Assembly (NCBI GenBank): GCA_903831335.1 | Contig: CAIKXH010000127.1 | Coordinates: forward strand, 1 to 6,683 | Direction of reading: 5' to 3' | Length of the DNA stretch: 6,683 nucleotides | From: Candidatus Uhrbacteria bacterium | GTDB taxonomy: Bacteria; Patescibacteriota; Patescibacteriia; UBA9934; GWF2-40-263 | Shown here: positions 1 to 4,806 of the stretch, piece after piece | Position numbering within the stretch: position 1 is the stretch's first letter | How the letters are laid out: every line of letters starts with the position of its first letter | The notes under the pieces: generated by a model | What the model saw: the letters and a program-made list of their open reading frames with translations, nothing else | What the model was told of the DNA's origin: nothing | Database searches by the model: none | Translations under genes and position numbers: made by a program

Positions 1-1137
1 AGAATCTTCCTCAATGGACGAAAGTCTGAAGGAGCAATGCCGCGTGATCGATGAAGCCTCTAGGGGTGTAAAGATCTTTTATCAGGGACGAATTTGTGAC
101 GGTACCTGATGAATAAGTCACTGCTAACTTCGTGCCAGCAGCAGCGGTAATACGAAGGTGGCAAGCGTTACCCGGATTAATTGGGCGTAAAGCGTCCGTA
201 GACTGTTTGAAAAGTTCTTGGTTAAATCTGGAGGCTCAACCTCCAGACCGCCAAGAATACTGTCAGACTAGAGACTGGGAGAGGTAAGCGGAATTGCCGG
301 TGTAGTAGTAAAATGCGTTGATATCGGCAAGAACACCAAAAGCGAAGGCAGCTTACTGGAACAGTTCTGACGTTCAGGGACGAAAGCGTGGGTAGCGAAT
401 GGGATTAGATACCCCAGTAGTCCACGCCGTAAACGATGAATGCTAGGTATTGGGAGTATCGACCCTCTCAGTGCCGACGAAACAAGTTAACACATTAAGC
501 ATTCCGCCTGGGGAGTACGGTCGCAAGACTAAAACTCAAAGGAATAGACGGGGACCCGCACAAGCGGTGGAGCGTGCGGTTTAATTCGATGGTAAGCGAG
601 AAACCTTACCTGGGCTTGAAAAACAGCTGCAAGCCACCCGAAAGGGAGGCCGCTTTCGAAGGTGCTGTTTAGGTGCTGCATGGTTGTCGTCAGCTCGTGG
701 TGTGAACTGTTCCCTTAAGTGGGGTAACGAGCGCAACCCTTATCATGTGTTATATATGTCACATGAGACTGCCCGGGCAACCGGGAGGAAGGTGAGGATG
801 ACGTCAAATCAGCATGGCCCTTACGTCCAGGGCTACACGCGCGCTACAATGGTAGGAACAATGGGTTGCCAAGTCGTAAGACGGAGCTAATCCCTCAAAA
901 CCTACCTCAATACAGATTGAGGTCTGCAACTCGACCTCATGAAGACGGAATCGCTAGTAACGGCCAATCATCAGGTGGCCGTGAATACGTTCTCGGGTCT
1001 TGTACTCACCGCCCGTCACGTCAAGAGAGTCGGTAACACCCGAACGCCGCCGTAGGGCGTCGGAAGGTGGGATCGATAATAGGGACGAAGTCGTAACAAG
1101 GCACCCGTAGCGGAAGCTGTGGGTGGATCACCTCCTT
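1..1137 (+). rRNA. rrs: 16S ribosomal RNA, 5' truncated by window edge
   Basis: Small-subunit rRNA, entering at about E. coli position 360 and running to the 3' end. Landmarks seen in order are the 530 loop (132-153), the 790 loop ATTAGATACCCCAGTAGTCC (402-421), the 920 region AAACTCAAAGGAATAGACGG (532-551), the decoding-site segment with CACCGCCCGTC (1007-1017), the helix 45 GGAA dimethylation loop near 1112, and the anti-Shine-Dalgarno GGATCACCTCC ending near 1137. The segment is about 45 nt shorter than its E. coli counterpart, so variable loops are trimmed. Several helices carry swapped pairs (see findings). I see no insertion or intron. The sequence pattern resembles Peregrinibacteria-type CPR 16S; this placement is from recognition, not from a computed tree. 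The exact 3' end is set by analogy with E. coli. Confidence 0.98.
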
Positions 1138-1285
1138 TCTAGGGATATCAGAAACCTTCGGGTTTCAATCGATCCTAGGTCGAGATCAATTACATTGATT
1201 GGACACAATGCATCGCAAGATGCGCAACTGACGTTGCAATCACATAGAGTGATAAGCCCCTTATATAGAATATTCGCTTAGTTAA
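1138..1285 (+). other. 16S trailer with a row of small hairpins, no tRNA or 23S
   Basis: This is the spacer between the 16S 3' end and the terminator. It holds consecutive inverted repeats: GAAACC-TTCG-GGTTTC (1151-1166), with outer CTAGGGAT/ATCCTAG arms (1139-1146 with 1172-1178); ATCAAT-TAC-ATTGAT (1185-1199); GCATC-GCAA-GATGC (1210-1223); GCAAC-TGAC-GTTGC (1224-1237); and a weak ATCA/TGAT pair (1239-1253). No tRNA cloverleaf and no 23S start are seen. The hairpins are probably involved in precursor processing or protection of the 3' end, which is inference. The missing 5' leader, which would normally pair with the trailer, lies outside the window. Confidence 0.7.
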
Positions 1286-1289
1286 AAAC

Positions 1290-1314
1290 CATCGCCTTGA
1301 ACGGCGATGTTTTT
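1290..1314 (+). terminator. Intrinsic terminator after 16S
   Basis: Stem CATCGCC (1290-1296) and GGCGATG (1303-1309), loop TTGAAC, followed by TTTTT (1310-1314) and a further TTT after one G. It closes the 16S transcription unit before trmD, so the 16S is not co-transcribed with a 23S here. Confidence 0.9.
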
Positions 1315-1320
1315 GTTTGC

Positions 1321-1349
1321 TTGAGAAAAAAACAATTATAGCGTTTAAT
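1321..1349 (+). promoter_or_regulatory. Sigma70-type promoter of trmD
   Basis: The -35 box TTGAGA (1321-1326, 5 of 6 to consensus) and the -10 box TTTAAT (1344-1349, 5 of 6) are separated by exactly 17 nt. The promoter sits directly after the 16S terminator. Transcription would start near 1356, only 2-3 nt before the ATG at 1359. This predicts a leaderless mRNA and explains why no Shine-Dalgarno is visible. Confidence 0.75.
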
Positions 1350-1358
1350 AGACTCACT

Positions 1359-2033
1359 ATGCTTCACCGATTCGACATTCTTACGATTTTCCCAGCCATG
1401 GTTGATTCTTATGCAAAAGAATCGATTCTTGGTCGTGCGCAAAAAGCAAAGTTGATTGAGGTGAAGGCTCATGATCTTCGTGAGTTTACAACGGATAAGC
1501 ATCACAAGGTTGATGACACCCCGTACGGAGGAGGGCCTGGAATGGTGATGAAGGTGGAACCGTTTGAAAAAGGTTTGAAAAGTTTGAAAGGTCGGAAAGG
1601 TTTGAAAGGAAATAAGACATGCGTGATCCTCACGGCAGCAAATGGTAAAACATTTACGCAGGCGGATGCAAAGCGTTTAGCAAAATACAGCCAAGTGATA
1701 TTTCTTTGCGGACGCTATGAAGGGATTGATCAACGCGTAGAAGACAATCTTGTTGATGAAACATTTTCGATCGGGAACTATGTCTTAACAGGCGGGGAAT
1801 TGCCAGCGCTTGTGATGACAGATGCGATTGCGAGAAATATTCCTGGTGTACTCGGTGCAGAAGCGTCTCTTGATAAAGAGTCGCATACAGAAGAGGGGTA
1901 TCTTGAGTATCCACAATATACGAAACCAGAGAAGTATAAAAAATGGAGCGTGCCAGAAATACTTCTTTCAGGGGATCATAAGAAAATTGAAAAATGGAGA
2001 GAAGAACAAAGCAAAAAAAAGAAGCGAGAGTAA
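1359..2033 (+). CDS. trmD: tRNA (guanine(37)-N1)-methyltransferase TrmD
   Basis: A 224-residue SPOUT-class methyltransferase. It transfers methyl from S-adenosylmethionine to N1 of G37 next to the anticodon, which prevents +1 frameshifting. It acts as a cytoplasmic dimer. Visible family motifs are the N-terminal RFDILTIFP (4-12), DDTPYGGGPGMVMKVEP (52-68), CGRYEGIDQRVED (117-129), and the trefoil-knot segment SIGNYVLTGGELP (137-149), followed by MTDAIARNIPGVLG with D155 as the likely general base (E. coli D169). HTEEGYLEYPQYTKP (176-190) follows. The ATG at 1359 is chosen because the conserved N-terminus begins here; an in-frame TTG at 1317 lies upstream of the promoter. The protein ends about 30 residues before the E. 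coli enzyme, so the C-terminal helical domain is short. Its SKKKKRE tail is encoded inside the terminator. Residues 70-86 are a lysine/glycine-rich repeat. The usual neighbours rimM and rplS are absent, and rpsP lies 4 kb away on the other strand. Confidence 0.97.
   Translation: MLHRFDILTIFPAMVDSYAKESILGRAQKAKLIEVKAHDLREFTTDKHHKVDDTPYGGGPGMVMKVEPFEKGLKSLKGRKGLKGNKTCVILTAANGKTFTQADAKRLAKYSQVIFLCGRYEGIDQRVEDNLVDETFSIGNYVLTGGELPALVMTDAIARNIPGVLGAEASLDKESHTEEGYLEYPQYTKPEKYKKWSVPEILLSGDHKKIEKWREEQSKKKKRE
1563..1607 (+). repeat. Short-period direct repeat inside trmD
   Basis: TTTGAAA occurs four times in 45 nt (1563, 1574, 1583, 1601), with a degenerate CGGAAA copy between the last two. It encodes the Lys/Gly/Leu-rich stretch at residues 69-84 of TrmD, in the variable segment between the DDxPYGGGPG motif and the ILTAANGKT strand. 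The pattern suggests replication-slippage growth of a surface loop. The reading frame is intact. Confidence 0.7.
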
Positions 2034-2043
2034 TCTCGCTTTT
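2013..2043. terminator. Bidirectional terminator shared by trmD and the convergent small gene
   Basis: A perfect 7-bp stem AGCGAGA (2023-2029) / TCTCGCT (2034-2040) with loop GTAA; the TAA in the loop is the trmD stop codon (2031-2033). Plus-strand transcripts end in TTTT (2040-2043). Minus-strand transcripts read the A8 run (2013-2020) as U8. One hairpin therefore serves both converging genes. Confidence 0.88.
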
Positions 2044-2047
2044 GTGT

Positions 2048-2404
2048 TTATCCTCTTGGGGGTAATCCGAGTTCACTCGCGATCTCGTCGGCCCTATCTG
2101 CATCATAACTTTCTTTAGGCTGCCGAAGCTCATGTGCTCGCGCTTCAAACATCATTTCAGTTGTGACACCCTTTGGAAGAGAGGGTTTTGCGGATATTGA
2201 GCGCGCTTGTTCAGCAGCTCTTTTTGTTGTAGCTTTTGCTTCCTTTCGTCTCTTGAACTCACTCATGATTTCTCTAAAGAACCGTGTACGATCATCTCCC
2301 TGGATTTTGTGGTTATCAAGGGTTTGATAAATCGCCTGAGGAAGATGTTCGAATTTTTTGGAGAGTGATAAAGCTTCATCCGCCAATTTTTTGATGGATT
2401 GCAT
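2048..2404 (-). CDS. Hypothetical small charged helical protein (118 aa)
   Basis: I do not recognise this protein. It is a soluble-looking, highly charged 118-residue product without a signal peptide or membrane segment. Residues 1-30 look like an amphipathic helix, 38-75 are rich in Arg/Lys/Ala (RRKEAKATTKRAAEQAR at 52-68) and probably helical, and 95-113 are acidic and probably helical. The start is the ATG at 2404 because a strong AGGGAGG site lies 5 nt upstream; in-frame ATGs at 2449 and 2467 have no such site. The stop (TAA) is 7 nt from the shared terminator with trmD. The AAA+ gene upstream on the same strand ends in its own terminator, so this gene probably has a separate promoter, which I cannot identify with confidence. 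The intact frame and good ribosome binding site support a real gene. Confidence 0.72.
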   Translation of the reverse strand: MQSIKKLADEALSLSKKFEHLPQAIYQTLDNHKIQGDDRTRFFREIMSEFKRRKEAKATTKRAAEQARSISAKPSLPKGVTTEMMFEARAHELRQPKESYDADRADEIASELGLPPRG

Positions 2405-2409
2405 TTCTG

Positions 2410-2416
2410 CCTCCCT
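2410..2416 (-). promoter_or_regulatory. Ribosome binding site fixing the start of the 118-aa gene
   Basis: On the minus strand AGGGAGG is followed by the 5-nt spacer CAGAA and ATG (2404-2402). It complements the CCTCC in the 16S 3' end and rules against the longer in-frame starts at 2449 and 2467. Confidence 0.8.
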
Positions 2417-2482
2417 CTGAGAACCTTCAGGTGATCTTCGTTCTGACATACAAGGAAAGGGTAGCATAAAATTTCGACAAAG

Positions 2483-2509
2483 AAAAAACCGAGAACAAGA
2501 TGTTCTCGG
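2483..2509 (-). terminator. Intrinsic terminator of the AAA+ gene
   Basis: Minus-strand stem CCGAGAAC (2509-2502) and GTTCTCGG (2496-2489), 8 perfect pairs with a 5-nt loop, followed by T6 (2488-2483). It begins 5 nt after the TAA of the AAA+ gene and separates it from the 118-aa gene. Confidence 0.93.
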
Positions 2510-2514
2510 AAGAG

Positions 2515-3885
2515 TTATCGGATACCAGCGCGTTCTAGTTGAAGAATTTCATGTGCCCAATCCGTGCGATCTGTGTCGACGGCTTCTGGTTTTGGACACA
2601 GGGAGGCTCTGGTCGTATTCATGAGCGCGTGCAAAACCTGATAGCGACGTGCGTCGCCGATGTCAGGTTGCAGTTGATCAAGAGCAAGGTTCTTCACTTC
2701 TTCGATTCCAGCTTCTGGGTGACGAATTTTTAGCGCTGTGAGTTCAGATCTGAGCGAGCTGAATGCTGCCGCAGAATATCCTTCTGTTGCAAGTTTCAGT
2801 GTGTCGAATTCTGTACTGTCACGATTTGGTGGAGGGTCCATGATGGGCTTTACGGCCCACTCAATGAATTCATTTCGCTCATCACCTTCGGGATCAAGGA
2901 TCGGGAAGATGATGCCAAGCCTCTCTGGTCTGCGCATGTCAGGCGAGAGCAAGTGAATGCGTGCCGTGATCAGAAACCAGAGAATCTTTCCGCGGAAGCG
3001 TCCATCAGACATCCATCCTTGGAATCGTCCGGTCAGGCGCTTTTCTGTTTCGTGCGTGTCTTTTCCCAAGCCTCCAAAGACTGTGTCTGCTTCATCGATG
3101 AAGACAGCGACTTTCTGAAGAGAGATGAGTACACGTTCAATCTTTTCCAAAATGACATCGGTCTGGCCGAACCATTGCGACCGAATGTTTTTGAAAATGA
3201 GCACAGGCATTCCAAGCTCTGCGACAATCGCTTCGAGTGTGAAGGTCTTACCACCACCGATCGGACCACTGACGCCGATGCCCGTAATAGCATCTTTGCC
3301 ACTTGATCGCATGCGTGCAAACAATTCTTCACGGAACAGCTTTTTAATTTTGCCGTTTCCGACAACATCGTTGAGTGTGTGTGTTGGTTGTTTGAATTCC
3401 ACGACACCTTCGCCGAGTTGTGATTCGATATACGTTTTCACGCGCACGATCACATCACTCAGAGAGATAGGGGACTTGTTGTGGATCGCTCCGATCAGAA
3501 GTTGGTGAAGGGCTTGGAGACTCAGGCCTGCTGTGAACGCGGCAAGTGTTTCTTTCGTGTCCCAAAGTGGAATCGGAGCTTTCGCTCGTACCACCTCAAA
3601 CCACTCAATGAAATGCCTGCGTGCTTTTGTGTCAGGCGGTGGAATTTCCACAGTCATGACTTGCGGCAGACACATCACACTTCGATTCACTTGGCTGGCG
3701 TGTTCTGCGATCAGGATCACAGAGTCTTTTCCGTGCATGAATTCCGGATCTGAGAACCAGTCTTGGCAGAGCATGACACGTTGGAGCGCACCCTCGCTCA
3801 GTTGAGTGATGGGTGCCTCTGGGATGATCATGTCGATGCGTTCAACGAGGATGATGCAAAGATCGCCCAGGATCTCAAAGAGCAT
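2515..3885 (-). CDS. AAA+ ATPase with a degenerate, Walker A-less N-terminal AAA domain
   Basis: A 456-residue cytoplasmic ATPase. The C-terminal half (about 168-390) is a classical AAA module: Walker A GPIGGGKT (207-214, K213/T214), pore-loop-like SQWFGQTD (236-243), Walker B VFIDEAD (261-267), and RRPER (318-322) at the arginine-finger position. The sensor-1 Asn is replaced: the expected TN is TAR (307-309). Residues 7-98 repeat the second half of the same fold. LCIILVERIDMIIP aligns with the Walker B strand and DWFSDPEF..DSVILIAE..FIEWF aligns with GWMSDGRF..ILWFLITA..FIEWA, yet no P-loop half precedes it. The start is ATG 3885, because GGAGG lies 5 nt upstream. A TTG 12 codons earlier is also in frame, but an in-frame TAG lies just before that. 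The gene has its own terminator. The substrate is unknown; no adaptor or protease domain is seen. It could be a remodelling ATPase or a remnant of a longer tandem-AAA protein. Confidence 0.88.
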   Translation of the reverse strand: MLFEILGDLCIILVERIDMIIPEAPITQLSEGALQRVMLCQDWFSDPEFMHGKDSVILIAEHASQVNRSVMCLPQVMTVEIPPPDTKARRHFIEWFEVVRAKAPIPLWDTKETLAAFTAGLSLQALHQLLIGAIHNKSPISLSDVIVRVKTYIESQLGEGVVEFKQPTHTLNDVVGNGKIKKLFREELFARMRSSGKDAITGIGVSGPIGGGKTFTLEAIVAELGMPVLIFKNIRSQWFGQTDVILEKIERVLISLQKVAVFIDEADTVFGGLGKDTHETEKRLTGRFQGWMSDGRFRGKILWFLITARIHLLSPDMRRPERLGIIFPILDPEGDERNEFIEWAVKPIMDPPPNRDSTEFDTLKLATEGYSAAAFSSLRSELTALKIRHPEAGIEEVKNLALDQLQPDIGDARRYQVLHALMNTTRASLCPKPEAVDTDRTDWAHEILQLERAGIR

Positions 3886-3905
3886 GAATTCCTCCGCATG
3901 AATTC
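3883..3905. repeat. 9-bp direct repeat CATGAATTC flanking the AAA+ ribosome binding site
   Basis: CATGAATTC occurs at 3883-3891 and again at 3897-3905, 5 bp apart, so the minus strand carries GAATTCATG on both sides of the GGAGG. The second ATG is the chosen start. The first ATG is in another frame and opens only a short peptide. Confidence 0.8.
3891..3895 (-). promoter_or_regulatory. Ribosome binding site of the AAA+ gene
   Basis: Minus-strand GGAGG, spacer AATTC (5 nt), then ATG (3885-3883). This decides the start in favour of M at 3885 over the in-frame TTG at 3921. Confidence 0.8.
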
Positions 3906-3912
3906 TGAGATC

Positions 3913-3941
3913 ACAGTACAAAACAATCTATAAACTAGCAA
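3913..3941 (-). promoter_or_regulatory. Weak candidate promoter of the AAA+ gene
   Basis: Minus strand TTGCTA (3941-3936) and TACTGT (3918-3913) with a 17-nt spacer, between the upstream terminator and the start codon. It matches consensus at only 4 of 6 and 3 of 6 positions. It is proposed mainly because a promoter is expected in this 55-nt gap. Confidence 0.25.
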
Positions 3942-3942
3942 A

Positions 3943-3969
3943 TAAAAAAGAAGCCATGATGTGGCTTCT
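3943..3969 (-). terminator. Terminator closing the three-gene envelope operon
   Basis: Minus-strand stem AGAAGCCA (3969-3962) / TGGCTTCT (3956-3949), loop of 5 nt, then five further T (3948-3944) continuing the stem's last T. The stop codon TAG (3970-3968) of the 76-aa gene overlaps the 5' arm. Confidence 0.92.
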
Positions 3970-4198
3970 AGCGATTACGGGTATTGCGCGGAGGTTCATC
4001 GGAGGGCCCCAGCAGCCAGCCGATGAATGCCCCAGCGATATATCCACCGACAAGGATGACAAAAAGCCAGAACAAAAGTTCGAGGCCACCTTCAATGTCC
4101 CGGCTGTTGTCCGAGTAGCCACCATCCGCAAAGACAGTGGAGGGGACAGTGATCAAAAAGAGCACGAGCGAGAGGATCAAAGTGCGCGTCTTGTTCAC
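3968..4198 (-). CDS. Small exported or membrane protein (76 aa)
   Basis: The family is not recognised. Residues 3-24 form a signal peptide-like segment (basic NKTR, hydrophobic core LILSLVLFLITV, then VFA before DGG, a plausible signal peptidase I site after A24). A short polar linker (25-37) follows, then a strong transmembrane segment at about 38-63 containing GGYIAGAFIGWLLG, a small-residue-rich face suited to helix packing, and a polar tail (64-76). The start is GTG 4198: AAGGAG lies 6 nt upstream, and the encoded N-terminus is then a proper signal sequence. An in-frame ATG at 4264 would put 22 polar residues in front of it. GTG and the TGA of the CHAP gene share GTGA, implying translational coupling. 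It is probably a membrane partner of the two upstream hydrolase-like proteins, which is inference from context. Confidence 0.82.
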   Translation of the reverse strand: MNKTRTLILSLVLFLITVPSTVFADGGYSDNSRDIEGGLELLFWLFVILVGGYIAGAFIGWLLGPSDEPPRNTRNR

Positions 4199-4806
4199 GG
4201 CATTCTCCTTTGTCTTGACCAGCCAACGACTGGAAGTCTGTTCGGTTGCGTAGAGATGAACCATTCACCTTCCGCATTCTTTTCGATCGGGAACGATTCT
4301 TTTGCAATGACCTTCTTCAGCAATCCTCCGAAGCGTCGAGCGACAGAGTTTTGCTGTATGACTTCTGCGCGACCGTCGAAGAGATCGACTTTCGAAATGA
4401 TTGCCACGTGGCCAGGATTGCCATCGTTGTTGCCGCGATCGAAAACGAGGATGTCGAATTTCTCTGGCGGAGTTTTCGAACCATTCGGAAATGCAGTGAG
4501 TCCTTTTTCTGAAGCGTTCCAGAAGTAGGAATCCGCATGACCGGTTTGCGTCATGTTTCTGTGTTGGAGTCTTTGCGTATAGAAACGGTTGATGTATTCC
4601 ACACACTGAAACTCCATTCCGTACGGACCACGTTCGTCACGGTCACCCGCGGCGTAAACGCTTACTCCTTCGAATTCTCCAAGCACGGTTCCGTGCGCAG
4701 GAGCATGAGTGGTCCAGTCTTTCGCATCTTCCATGGAGAGTATGATCCCGCACAGAAGACCGATGAAGACGCTGGTGAGTAACAAGTACTTAAATCTGTG
4801 ACGCAT
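4195..4806 (-). CDS. Membrane-anchored CHAP-domain cysteine amidase/peptidase
   Basis: A 203-residue protein with an N-terminal signal anchor (basic MRHRFK, hydrophobic 7-25) and an external CHAP domain, the papain-like fold used by peptidoglycan amidases/endopeptidases and by glutathionylspermidine amidase. The expected triad is visible: C68 in FQCVEYINRFY, H133 in NPGHVAIISKV, and N153 in VIQQNS. Spacing is close to that of E. coli Gsp amidase (C59, H131, N149). DILVFDRG (118-125) is the conserved strand before the His. It likely cleaves peptide or amide bonds in the cell wall, outside the membrane. C19 is not preceded by a good lipobox. The ATG start at 4806 has GAGGTG 5 nt upstream and an in-frame TGA four codons before. 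The gene overlaps the upstream NlpC-like frame by 145 nt and the downstream small gene by 4 nt, so all three are probably co-transcribed. Confidence 0.92.
   Translation of the reverse strand: MRHRFKYLLLTSVFIGLLCGIILSMEDAKDWTTHAPAHGTVLGEFEGVSVYAAGDRDERGPYGMEFQCVEYINRFYTQRLQHRNMTQTGHADSYFWNASEKGLTAFPNGSKTPPEKFDILVFDRGNNDGNPGHVAIISKVDLFDGRAEVIQQNSVARRFGGLLKKVIAKESFPIEKNAEGEWFISTQPNRLPVVGWSRQRRMP
4205..4210 (-). promoter_or_regulatory. Ribosome binding site fixing the GTG start of the 76-aa gene
   Basis: Minus-strand AAGGAG with the 6-nt spacer AATGCC before GTG (4198-4196). It lies inside the last codons of the CHAP gene, so ribosomes finishing CHAP can restart here. Confidence 0.8.

Noticed and set aside
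684..890. 68-codon open frame inside the 16S gene
   Set aside because: It lies wholly within conserved rRNA helices; chance frame.
1138..1285. tRNA gene in the spacer after 16S
   Set aside because: GGTTTCAATC resembles a T-arm, but no acceptor stem, D-arm or anticodon arm can be built around it; it is part of a TTCG-loop hairpin.
1317..1358. N-terminal extension of TrmD from the TTG at 1317
   Set aside because: The TTG lies just past the 16S terminator T-tract and upstream of the trmD promoter, and the family N-terminus begins at the ATG at 1359.
1654..2148. 164-codon minus-strand frame opposite trmD
   Set aside because: Shadow of trmD; its composition is Leu/Ser/His-rich with no motif, and it crosses the shared terminator.
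3956..4528. 190-codon plus-strand frame opposite the CHAP and small membrane genes
   Set aside because: It starts within the operon terminator hairpin and shows no domain; the minus strand has the catalytic motifs and signal sequences.
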